Below are positions 1 to 12,600 of a DNA stretch of 57,375 nt, in pieces. The stretch is taken from positions 438,671 to 496,045 of the forward strand of contig NW_019091357.1 of the NCBI RefSeq assembly GCF_001949145.1. Direction: 5' to 3'. A model generated the notes under the pieces. It did no database searches and was not told where the DNA came from. It worked only from the letters and a program-made list of their open reading frames with translations. Source of the DNA: Acanthaster planci. Its lineage: Eukaryota; Echinodermata; Asteroidea; Valvatida; Acanthasteridae. Position 1 is the stretch's first letter. The number at the start of each line of letters is the position of its first letter. The position numbers and the translations under genes were made by a program.

Positions 1-51
1 GCTATTGACAATCGAGATAGCTCTATTGATACTAGAAATATGTCTGTTGAC

Positions 52-430
52 AATAGAGATATCTCTATCCCTAATAGAGATATCTCTATTGTACGTCCTG
101 TTTTAATAAAGATATCTCAATTATATTTCCGGTTACGCACACTGAGTCAACAGAAAGGTCATTGTAACGTAAGACACAAAGTTTCACTGAACCAGAGGGT
201 TGTGTGAAGTTTTTTATGTAAACAACCTCGGGAGTTCAAGTACAGGGACGCGGATTCAAAACCCCTCAAGATAATAGATTTTTAAATACAAAACGGAGAG
301 GGCGACCTGCTGACCTTGGAAGCGGTAACTTAATAGAGATTTCTCAATTCCGTGAATAAATGTTAGCTTGGCACGTCCATGAAGAGAGATATCTCTATTC
401 CGGGATAAAATGTGAACTTTGCACGCCATG
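52..430. repeat. Palindromic GAGATATCTC repeats
   Basis: AATAGAGATATCTCTATT is a perfect 18-bp palindrome at 73-90, nearly repeated at 52-68. Degenerate copies at 332-349 and about 383 head two tandem units of about 50 bp with a shared tail (ATTCCG, ATAAA, GCACG, CATG). Confidence 0.75.
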
Positions 431-1069
431 TTACTGCTCTGAATTATTTATTTTCCAGCAGTCAGAAGTCCTATGTGTAATTGAATTTCCATTGAATTAG
501 CTCTTTCACGAAATTTCACGTAATATCTTTCATCAACCCATAACTTGATTTATCCTTGCGCTGGCTATGTAATATGTGAATTCATTTGTGTTTCCAGTTA
601 AAATACAATGAGACTGTTTTCAAGATTCAATTTAATATGTTGTTAACATCTGTAAAAGAACGGTACGAACAAAACCTGTAAAACTCGTAGTGTGTACAGA
701 AAGGTTACCACCCTGTGATGCGCACAGCTCTGACCCTCAAAATTAAGTGAAAGGCTAAAGCTACATTTTGCCATAGTCATGCTGCCAAACTGCCTAGTAA
801 TATCACATTTGAAGGTTTGAATGCAAGAGTTTTTTGCAAACATATTACATCTAGTTGATTCCCCGCAAAGAAGGCCGTATCAAAAATACTCGCCTTCGGC
901 TCAAAATTCTGCATGAGTCTATTGTTGTGGCTGCAACCTCTTCGCGTAGAGTCATGCGTAATTTCAAGCCACAGCTAAGTAATTCGGACTCAGCCCAAGA
1001 TAGGGGTATTGGAAATGGTACCCGATGGAGTGACCAGAGTTTTCCCCGATAATGAAGTTGAGATGAATA

Positions 1070-1239
1070 GGGGCGATTCACAATAGTGCGCCTCCAAGAG
1101 TTTGAAACGCGTTGGCCAATCAGGACATGCCAAATCTGTCGACCCAATGCGTCTTTGGAGAGGGTCGACAGATTTCGAGTGTTGTGATTGGCCAACGCGT
1201 TTCAAACTCTTGATCTTGATTCACTATTGTGAATCGCCC
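1070..1239. mobile_element. Foldback MITE with CGGGCGATTCACAA ends, about 170 bp
   Basis: GGGCGATTCACAATAGTG (1071-1088) is perfectly inverted at 1222-1239. Inner arms pair over 27 bp (1096-1122 with 1185-1211) and 14 bp (AAATCTGTCGACCC, 1132-1145 with 1162-1175), leaving a 16-nt loop. TA flanks both ends, as for Tc1/mariner-type insertions. Short open frames here exist only because the arms are palindromic. Confidence 0.85.
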
Positions 1240-1240
1240 G

Positions 1241-3604
1241 TATTAAGGAGTGGATGGGTTGAAGCAAGATTCATGATAATTAAGGAGCAAGAGATAGAAG
1301 AAAATAAAGGCGACACAGCATCTGACCACTCTAACACCAAATTGAAGACGCCAGTGAGTTTCGAAGTACATGTAGTTGGTGAGTCATAAACGGAATGAAA
1401 TCAAGTTCACCTTGTAGTCTTATTCTTTTCTCATTTTCATTAATATTTTGTAATTGAGGTATATTTGGAATGAACTTTATTTTGATTTCTCTTATTAAAT
1501 TACAGTACCCATGATCACAGCCCTCTCCATTAAAAGTGAAATGATTTCTCTATTCGTTCAAGGAAAACCAAAAATAAAGTCGACGTGTCTTGTGCTCGTT
1601 ATAGCTAACACAAAGCTCTGTCGACTTGGGAAGGAATACATCAGGTCCTTTCAACGGGTGCATAACATGCAAGTTTAGAAAGTCTGTAGTTTGATTTCAC
1701 GTGACGCCGACGTTTGAAATTACACCCCCAAATATTTAACAAATAAAACCAAACACTTGAGTCATTAAGACCGAATTTCAACTTTATCATTCTACAGAAA
1801 TGATTATATTTACAGTATTATGAAACATACAAAAAAGCGTTGAACACTTGTAAACTCGCATCCTCAAATGACCGTCGTGAACATTTGTGTAGGAAATTTG
1901 CAGGCCAGTTGTTTAAACAGTTTGGCAATTGGCTACGAGCAACTTGAGCTTCAAGACGTGAACTAAGAAATAGCCATTAAAATTAACTGTAGGACTGAAT
2001 GTTATCGAGTGCTTTGCCTCACATTGTTCGACTGTTGAACGATGACATGTAATGGCCTGAAATAAGAATTGTGTATTAACTGCAGTGGATCAGCAGCAAC
2101 GTTCGAATGCCTCATTTCATTTTTCATTGATCATATTGCAATTCAAATTGGTGTAGTTTACATGTATTAATTCTTGTGGCACATTTTATTGGTGATATTG
2201 TTTTCGCTCTGTTTCTGTTCATGCTCTAGTTATAATTACTTTCATTCATTTTTTATAATGTATATTGGATCATAATTTTAGTATTTAATTTACAAGATAA
2301 ATATGTTGAAACACTTTATATAGACATAATTTTTGGTTATTCAAGTTTCTTGCACAGGTACCCTTTTCGTCACTCATAATTATTAATCATATTGCAGTAT
2401 CCATAAGACGTTGAGCATAATCTTAAAGATTGTTTTTAAATCCAAAATTTCAATTTTTAATGAAATAATGCTTTACTGTTTTAACGGAAATCATGCTTTA
2501 ACGAAATTATAGGCTTAATTTTTTCAATCTCACATTATGACTGATAATTAAGCTGCAATTCGGCTTTTTAGCTGTGAACGCTTAATAAATAAACCATGAA
2601 TAAATGAATGATCATTTCAAATTCTAGTTTCGCGACATTTGGACCTCGCATAATAATGTTTCAAAATTAATATCTAAATGATGTCATGATGACGTCACAC
2701 AAATATCTCGAACGATTTTATAAATTCTCTTATTTTTTGAAGGAAGCTACGGATTAAAAGATTTAAAAACAAGTAGGGACGAGCGAATTATAGCATTGCC
2801 TCTTGTTTTACACAACACACATCCATGTCAGTAAGCAAACTAAATAACTTGTTGAATTGATATTTTATTGAAAATGAAACCTCACGATCCCAAATCTTAT
2901 ATTTTAAATTCATTGTTTTCAAACATCGAGTGGGCTTAGGTTAAACTTACGTGACACAAGATGACGTTACCATGTCCCTGTGTAGGTCTACTTGCAAGAG
3001 GAAAAGTAATCTTTTGTATAGACCACAGCAACGATGCATTGCGTCAAAGATCAAACGGGAAAAAATGAATAGATGAGTGAAAACAAATTCTTCATGAAGT
3101 CTTCCAATTTGCCTGTTTTCGTTCGTTACGGATGATTAGCTTGAGAGCCCTTTTAACGCGCAGTGAAAGCATTTTACTTACGAAATTCTGCTTCAAGGAC
3201 AGTGCTAACTGGTTTGGAGGCAAGCTTCTGTTAGTCACTAAATATGATTTTACACACTTCGTCGAGTCCGTGGCAAGATTTTTCTTGCTGGTGTTGAAAT
3301 TGCAAAGCAGAAAATATTATGACGGCAGTATCACGTGCTCATAATTATCCCTAAGCGGTAAGACCGGTTCGAAAGCTTTAAAAGAAACGACTCTGCTCGG
3401 CCATCGCGTCAGATACACGAATCTATGATCAGAGATGGTTTGGGAGTTATCAAACCATTCCTATAGGTCTACTGTTTCAAATATCGGCTTAGGAAACCGG
3501 GAGAGTGCTGTTGAAATATTTGCTTAAACCATAAATGCTGAGCAGCGCTTTCTCCCTGTCAGTAAATATTTAAGCCATTTACTGATTCGAAAATTGGCAG
3601 GGCC
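1241..3604. other. Intergenic and presumed 5' region of the receptor gene
   Basis: AT-rich sequence without a supported exon. CTTTAAAAG at 3376-3384 is a weak TATA-like site 220 nt before the receptor ATG. I cannot place the transcription start or say whether there is a separate 5' UTR exon. Confidence 0.4.
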
Positions 3605-6600
3605 ATGTCGCGAGTCCGCATTCCAACGGCGTTCTGCTTGTTACTGACGATAGCATTCTTTTTTGATGAACTACTTGAGTTCCGCGGAGTCGCTCTCGCC
3701 GTTCAGCGCGATGTTGCGGGATCACGGCCCGTGTACATCGGGGGCTTCTTCCCCATCGGAACTCATCCGTTCTTTGCGTCACTCCCCTCCACTGTCCAAA
3801 CGGCAATTGACCACGTCAACAATTTGACGGGAATTCTTGATGGCTATGAGTTGCGGATGAGATGGAACTGGACGCAGGTAAGGGTATACACGATTTTAAA
3901 TGTTGCAATGGTGATGAAGCTTCGCAAATAGTCGCTATGTTGAAAGAGATTCTCTTTAGCCCGCTGAAATGGAAGAAAATAAAGAGGGGAGGCCGTTCAA
4001 TATATTAAATTTGCGATTTTTTCCAAGGAAAAATTGGGCTCAAAATGTAGTCTTACTTTAAATCACGCCTATGAAGCAACAGAAGGTCCAATGTTTAGAT
4101 TAACAGGCCTGAGGTAAAATCGTAACACACAGTTTATTCTTCATGTAGAAGCTTCATAATTGATTCTACCTAATGACTGAAACATGACCAAAGACTTAGA
4201 GAGATAGCTAAACAACAGCTCCTCAAAATCATTTGAAGCGATGCCTTGTCTATTTGATAATGCAAGAGCGGGGTTTTTTTTAAGGCCTTTTACCTTCTCA
4301 TTTTCGAGACGGATTCTACGCCTCGGGATCTCGAGCATTATGTGAGGTTTCAATTACCCGACAACGCATTTAATCTTTTATGGTCATGTCGTTGCTATGG
4401 TCATCTTGTGGTTCGAACTCTACAGCATGTCGGTCGGAGCATTGAGCAAAGTTCATGGGGAAAGTTGTCTCTTCGGTCTCGACCTAACCGCCTTGGAAGA
4501 AAAGTGATTTCACACGAATGTTACGTCTGGTTTTTATAAAAGTGGTTTTAAAATTATCTCAAAACATTAAAGGTAAAACTCTTAGGTGCTCGGTACGATG
4601 AAAAGCCGCTGACATTTCAAGAAACATTCAGCTAGGTGAATTCCACCCCAACACACTTTTAAGGTTAAAGTCTTCCATTCTTTGAGGCTTGTGGGAAGAA
4701 CTGACGTCAGAGTTTTCAGGACTGCTTGGATAAAATAAATTGTATTCCTATATCTCTTGATATTGTAACACATCATGAAGAATATCCATTCAACGTAATG
4801 AGTCCTTCATAAAAACTCTTAATGAAAAATTATAACCGCTGAAATAGAAGTGACCAGCATGCTATTCATACGTTAAATTCGAATTGGGTTTATTTCCCGT
4901 TTGTTATTGCATGGAACTCGCTTTCGCTGCTTCGCTGAGGGAGGTAGATCGGCAATCAACCGTACACGTTTGTCCATTACACCGTGCTTCATAATAATCG
5001 TGAATGTTTTCTATTCTCTGTAGAGGGGATTTTTTTCCTTCTTTGAATGTTTGTACGCTGTGGATGCTTATTAACCCCCAAGGGTATTTTGTGAACATTC
5101 TTGATATCTGAACTTTTTTTTCCAAATATCCCTATATCGACGAACGTATACAACGCTTTACAAATGTAAAGGTAGGTCTATCCGAGGTATCTTCTGCTTT
5201 CAAAGGGCACTCTAAACAAGGAGTTTTCAATATACTTCACTCATGCTTTCATGACAAAATTCCAATATTAGGCTATTATTGATGAATGATTATATTTAAT
5301 TCAGCTGGTATCGATATGCACGCGGCAAACCAGTCATGTTGCGTTTTCTAACAGTTGATCACAGATTAATTCCACTCAGATTGATTTGATGTACGCATTT
5401 AGTTGATGTTCCCATCTGTAAAGCTTGATAAACCTTGACTTAAGAATAATCTACGCTCATCATGTCATATCGGTTGTCCATACCAATGTAAAACCCACAG
5501 TATGTTTCCTGATATTTCTTATTATGGTGTATTATTTAAAATAAATTCAAGATCGCGACCTAAAGGGCTGAATTGTAGATGATCTTACAAATAACAAGTT
5601 GATAACAAGAAATACATTTAGTGATAGGAACTTGTTCAAACCATGAAGACATACAATTAAAAAGGAAAAAATACTAAACATGGATAAACCTAATTAGAAT
5701 GGAAAGCAGATGCCCGAGCTATTAAATCAATTTAAGTTTGGTAATTTTTCAGCCATTTTTTTTACAATCTCGACAAAGCCAATCATCTTTAGCTGAAAGG
5801 AAAAAGAAAATCCAAGTGCATCTTGTACTTTGTACCGTTGTCATCCAGAAGACAAATTAGTAAGCTCTCTTCTGTTCCTAGAGAGATCACTGTCTTGATT
5901 AAAGAAGAGCTTGGGTCAGCTACCCGAGCAGACAATACTCCGTTAATCGAATTACACCCCGATATCTTCTTTTCAAGTCGCTGCTGGGCCACCCAAGAAC
6001 AATTCTCTTCGGAAAGAAATTAGCCTCATGCTATAAAAATACAACATCTAAAAGAATTAGGTATCAAATCTTCCACAGAAATTACTTATATTCCATTTTT
6101 AATCTTCGTTTGACGAGAGTGTACCTTAATAATTATTTCCCAAGAAATTTTCTTACCCTTATTAAATAAGTTCGAGCAATTTCATTTTTGTACACCCAGC
6201 GGAAGGTTATCTAATGGTGTAACACTAAGTGAACTGCATTATGCGTGTTGTAAGCTTTGATTATTCGGAAAAGAAAAGAAATTTTTATGAAAATTACATG
6301 AGCAGATATTTAATAAGTAGGAGCGTGTGCATGATGCGATTATCGACCACCAAATAAACCTAAACCTATTGTTAACAGTATGTCTTTCAGTTTTCTTGCT
6401 TTAATTCGAGTCTTTGAACGTACAGGAATTCAAAATTGTTGCTTCATTAATTTTTTTCACTAAAGTTTCCTCCATGAGTTAATAAAGACAGAGTACTTTT
6501 ACAGAAAATGTACCAACAGGGAAATATTTCACACACTCATTCCAATTGTTTTAACCATTACGTAAGCAGCCGGTATGAAAAACGCATATCGGTCATCGTA

Positions 6601-9600
6601 TTTTTCGAATAACTTTTAGATTTACGTTGAATAAAAATCTTGTAATCCTCAAGCTACTAATATGCTTTAAGACTGCAAAGTCCCTTTCACCTACATTTAA
6701 CCGTTGTAGAGTACGGACTTTTGCAAGACCAGTATTCCCAGGGGTGCCATATGGCCTCCCCTGCAGTAAGTGGATCTCGTTGTTGACAGACGTGATATGT
6801 GCCGACAGGTTACGGCTGTTTGGGTTGTGACTGGTATTACTGTACTTTCACAGCACCAAACGAATTTTAGACAGAGAGGGGAGCTCATGGGTGTATTAGC
6901 AACCATAAAACAGTCGTACAGGTTCATTGGGGCACTGAGCTGCAGACATGACCGGGAAATGACCTGCTGGATATAGTTTTTATCCACGTGGATACTCGCT
7001 TGAATTGTATGGGCGTGGCTGCTCCCATATTGTCAATTTGGAGCACATGTGGATGGGATATTAAAGCTTTAAATATAATAAATCCGCTTTGTATTATGAT
7101 TTCCAGGGTAGTCCTGCAAATGCTCTCTGGATCTTAAATGATTTCATCCAGAGGGGGCCTCCTGTTACCATGGTGTGGGGGCCACTGTTCTCCACTGTTG
7201 CCGTGGTAATGAACGAAGTACTGCCGCGCTATGATATCGTTCAGGTATGTAATCAGCCCGACAAAACATTATCTGCGTTACAGAGATTTGAGGATGCCTT
7301 GGTGAAAAGAAAAGTCTATGCTTCATCAAATCAACCCACATGTAACCATATAAAACGGTTTCTGTACATTTAACCATAGTTGTGAAAAACTGCGCCCCGA
7401 GCGGAAGTGCACCCCCATTCGGCGAAAAGAATGTCGGGGGTTACAAGCGGGTTCTTTGCACGCGTTCTGCGTGTACGCCAAGACCATACGTGCCGGAATA
7501 AATTAGTTACGCATACTCAGCATGCTCCGCGTCAAACGCGCATATACCTGCGCGCCTCAGGACGCGCCTATGCCTTGAATATAAAAAACCACGCCCTCTT
7601 TTGTTCCGTTGGGAGCGGATACTGCTGCAATTCCCCTTTAATATTCCCTATTCTGATACCCACCCCAGGTAATTACTGCTTCATCTTCAACTCTCAAAGA
7701 TCGGTCACGCTACCCCTTGACGGTCCAACTAGCTAATGATGAAGATCTGCTGAATCCAGCTAGAGTGGCATTTATTAAACACATAGGCTGGCGGAAAGTG
7801 GCACTCGTTTTCGAGGATAACGTCTACTTCAGACAGGTATCATGAGTGAAATGAAGGAAAATGAAAAAGTGTCCTCCTGAGGTTAAAAGTTTTGCCAGAG
7901 GGTCTAGTAGTTGAATAGCCAAGGGGCTTGTTTGTCCAGGTGGCAATGTTTGTTCAAGGGGTTAACAAGTAGAAGGGCTCATTCATCTGGTCATCATGTA
8001 TTCTAGGAAAGGAATGGTAGTATTTCTTCGTGAGGTAGGTCTATGCGTTTTGTGTTCTTAATTCAGTTTGAGAAGATAAAAATCGAACACGAGTACTTTC
8101 TACTCTGTTTTGCGTTGTGAGGAGTTCACAAAATCAGTTTCAAGTTAAATTAACTCGATCAAATGCTGTTAAGCTAATGGACAATCAATATTCAGTTGAT
8201 AACTTAAATACATTGATGCACAGAATACGGCAAACCTGACTATGATGCTTGAAGAGAGCAATATCACTGTACTGACGACAGAAGCAGTGAGAGACGCAGG
8301 CCATCCTGAAGAGCAGATACAGAGTTTAAAGGTAAAGAAAGCAGGGTACTAAACAAGCGGTTTCAAGTTGTAGGAATAGACCTATAACATAACATAATGA
8401 CGTAACGACTTTTGTTTACATGAGCGCTTTCCTATGGTAGGTAGATGGAAATAAATCCATCTAACCCCCATGGGAAAGCTTGCGCGTAAACAAATTTGAC
8501 GCCACTGTGTTTATGTGGTCCACTGAAACCTTTTTTAAATGTAATGCGATGATGGAAAGTCGTGTCGGGCATTAGTTAATGTTACTGAATGCATGTCGTT
8601 GTGGATGGACTTTAGACTGCAGAGCTAGGCCTATTAAATCAATAATCTAATTCACCTCTGAGGACCCAGGAATTGCTCTTCAATGTTTCACGCATGTTAA
8701 AATTTGCAACCAAATGCGAATGGCAGTGGCTCTATAGGTTCAGCCAGCAATGTACGTAATGTTGCAATCCTGGCATAATGGCAAAACCGATGAGGTTTGA
8801 GTTTTGTTTTGGGTGAAAAATCTAAAGTAACACGGTTTTTTTGCATGTTTTTTACAGAGACACGATGCCAGAATTATCATTGCGAGTTTTTATCCTGAAC
8901 CAGCTGCCAAGTTCTTTTGTAAGGTAAACGTAAGATAATGAATTGAAATCACTCTCAAAAGGAAACAAAAAACAATGCTTAAAATTTGCACGCGCACGCA
9001 ATAACCTCAACCAAGTTGTCTGCACTCTGCTTTCATTGGTATACTTGATGCTTTTGCTGTCTGATCTGAGGTTGTCGAAAAGCCCTCCCTCAACTAGCTA
9101 CCTTGAATGTACAGTAATGACATCACTGGGTACTATAAATATTCATGTCTTGCAAAAACAACAGAAAAATCAAGAGCAGCCACATTCTGTGGATGAAACC
9201 AAAACCTTAACATTCAATACATATGTATTGAAATATTTCTCACGTTAAAAGCTCAAAATTGGTCGGACCGGTTAATCAAGTATTCAAGCCCAGTCATCTA
9301 CCTAGTCAGATAACCACTTCGGTACGCTGTTTTCTCTGCAAGCCAGCCATTCACAACAAACCTGTCACTTCGGCAAATCTAATGAGCGCCACTGTTCTTA
9401 AAATGTAATCTAAATTTAATTAAATAAGTTCAGTATTTTGTCTTTTTTCTTCTGTAGATCCACGAAGCCCATCTTTTTGACGCCAAATACGTGTGGATAT
9501 TGCCAGGTTGGTACCCTGCCGGATGGTGGCAAGATGTACCTGGAGTATCATGCTCAAATGATGAAATGGCCAGCGTACTGGATTTGCACCTGGGATTTTC

Positions 9601-12600
9601 TGCGAGTGATACCGTGAGTGACGTGTCATTGATCGATTTCAACGGCGTGGTGAGTCCCAAACATTTTGAGCTGTAACATAGGCATAAACTCACACCGATT
9701 TCCTACCAAATCTTTTTAGACTCAAACAATCTGTGCATTTTATTGAAGACCGTGGACAACAATTGGTAATAAAAACTAAGATTTTTTTCAAGGCAAAACT
9801 TCTCATATTGGTAAGGGCACTGCATTCTCCAATCTATTTGCCACCAAATGCAGTAATGGTCCGATCAAGTCAGCACTGTGCTGGCCAAATTTACACCATG
9901 CCGGCCAAATCGACACCGTGCCCGTCAAACTTTTGCCACATCAGCAAAATAGACATTCCTACTGCCAAAACAGCACTTTGCCAACTAAATCGAAACCCTG
10001 CCGGTCCAACCAACACTTTGCCAGTCAAATCAGTTCTACGACCAAACAGCACTCTATCGGTGATAGCCTCAGATATACACTTACTAGCCATTCAAGCACT
10101 AAGCGAACGAAGCTGTCATGCCGGCCAACTCGTTATTGTTTCATTTAAATTGTCTTTAAATCAGTCACGTCGGTAAACCTAGATACAAACTTAGTAAAAA
10201 GTGCATATTTTAAATGTCACAAGTGTTGGCTCTATTTGTTTACGATTACCAGAAGCCCTACTCTGAGCAACTGGACTTCCTGCAGCGCCTTCACGCGATG
10301 GAAGACAATGGACGAGACACCTATTCCTACGACTGCTTGTTCGCCATCGCATTGGCACTAAACGCCTCTATAGCTGATCTTGAGCAACTAACACCGCCAA
10401 AAGGACTGGACGAGTTTAGTTATGGAGACACTGACATGGCGGCAATCCTACTGAGGAAGACACTAAAGACAAACTTCATTGGGCTTACCGTAAGATCATG
10501 ACTTTACAAATCAGTGGTTGGAACGTCAGAAATCAATATCATCTTTGGGTTATTGTTACAGAGGGAATGCGTAACATACTCCTTCAAGTTAACATCCATA
10601 GTCGGTAGCAATGAGAAATCTGTAACTGCTTATTGGTAACAGCTGAAAGGAGCCATAATTATGCTAGTTTTTATTTATTCGTTCAATTAAATCTGATTGT
10701 TTAGCCCCTAAGTAAACTGTTTCATTTGATCTGCTCACTCCAGGGTCATGTAGTGATCAGTAAGGAGGGATATCGTAACAGCACTGTCCAAGTGGACCAA
10801 TTTCAAGGTTTGCAGTCTTCGTCTTCCATGAAAAGTAATACATGACTCGATATACACCCATCCTCCCCATAAATTATAAACTAAGATTAGAATTTACTTG
10901 TTCAAATATATGTCCTCTTTCCCTGATAACAATGCAGCAGAAGGTTTGTCGATTCGCTACGAGACTGATAAGAATGCATCTCTGCATGGATACGAAATGT
11001 TTCCAAGCAACGAGGAGATGAGAACCAGAGCACTTAGACAATCTAGCTGTCTTCCCATGAAATCACCAGTGAATTTACACCCTACTTTCATTTTGTCCCT
11101 ACTCCATTTATTCAGATGGCACTCTCGTTTGGGTGGGCACACACTCAAGTGACGGCGAATACGTAGAGATTACTAACAGATCCCTTCAGTGGAAAGGTTT
11201 GTTGAATCAAGCTTCGTTTAGAAAACCTGGCCAATATTCAAGTGGTTGACTTTGCTTTCAGATCATACACGATTCAGGTTCATACACAGGCAGAAGGAAC
11301 ACTTATGTTTGCAGAACATTATGAACCATGTGGTTAATTTATCCTTTGATATCCATGAAAGTAAAGGGATGCTGGGAGAGAGGAAATGGACAGATTTTTT
11401 TTCTTTTTGGACAGGATCATTCATACCAGTTGATGGCAAAACCGAGTTACCACAGGCTGTCCACCTGTCCTCATCGTACGAGATCGTCATCTTCTCCGTG
11501 ACATCCCTTGGAGCTTTGCTTTCTCTGGTCTTCCTAGCGTTAAATATTGCCTTGCGTAACCAGCGGTATGTAGTAATAATAATAACATCTAGCTAACCAT
11601 TCCGAGACGCTGAATTATCATTATCCCTGAACATTGGGCTCACACATCATCTGAACATTCCTAAAACCATCTCAGCTTCCTGGGGAGTACACGATTATTA
11701 CTTTCTTCTAACCCTTTAATCTTAGCTTGACATAAAATCCGGAGGTATTATTTCGTCTCTTTGTTCCACTTAACATTTGAAATCTTCATTCGGGGTTATC
11801 TCTCTTGTTAGATTCGCTTTCTTCGACCTGATGGTGTTACGCAATAGATGATAACTTCTACCCTTACGACCTACGACCCGATAGAAATCTGACTCGTGCA
11901 AAACAGTTTTGTAACTGATCGACCATTATTTGACAATAATTAATGACATAAATGTAGTGTGTTCATGGTTTAAATCCCAAATTTTACTCGCATATTTCTG
12001 AACAGTACTTTTCTTCTCTTTCTACAAAGCGCCATCAAAATTTCCAGTCCTTCGATCAACAGTCTAATTGCCTTGGGATGTCTTCTTCTTTACTCATCCG
12101 TCTTCGTTTCTGGGCTGAACAGAGCCGACTTTTCAGATACAGCGTTTACCATCCTTTGCTTCGTAAGTTGAAAATATCATTCTCTCACAACGAACTCTTT
12201 AAAACATGCGCATTGTTTGGCACCTATGACCCAGACGGTAATGGTTTCTACATCTAGGTCGACGTGTGGCTGATTTGCGTGGGAATTTCTTTCTCATTTG
12301 GATCGCTGCTGGTCAAAACTTACCGCATCTTTGCCATCTTCGAGAGGGCAGTGGCACGGTTCAAGAAAATCGTAAGTCATGACAGAGCGGTAAAATAGAA
12401 AGGTTACGATATCGCAGTGAAAGCGGACATTTCGGTTCACGGTGCGACAAAAGCTTGCTTTTATGTGAGGTTGGAAAAATCTCTGTTTAACTAAGTACAG
12501 AGTGAAGAAAGAGCATGAAACTTCCATCGTTAATCAAAAATGAAACTGGTAGAATAAATGTAGGTTGACAAGTGAATTTGTCCATTTGGTTTTTACGATC

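Noticed and set aside
1102-1389. Matching N-termini MKRVGQS on both strands
   Set aside because: Produced by the inverted arms of the foldback MITE, not by related genes.
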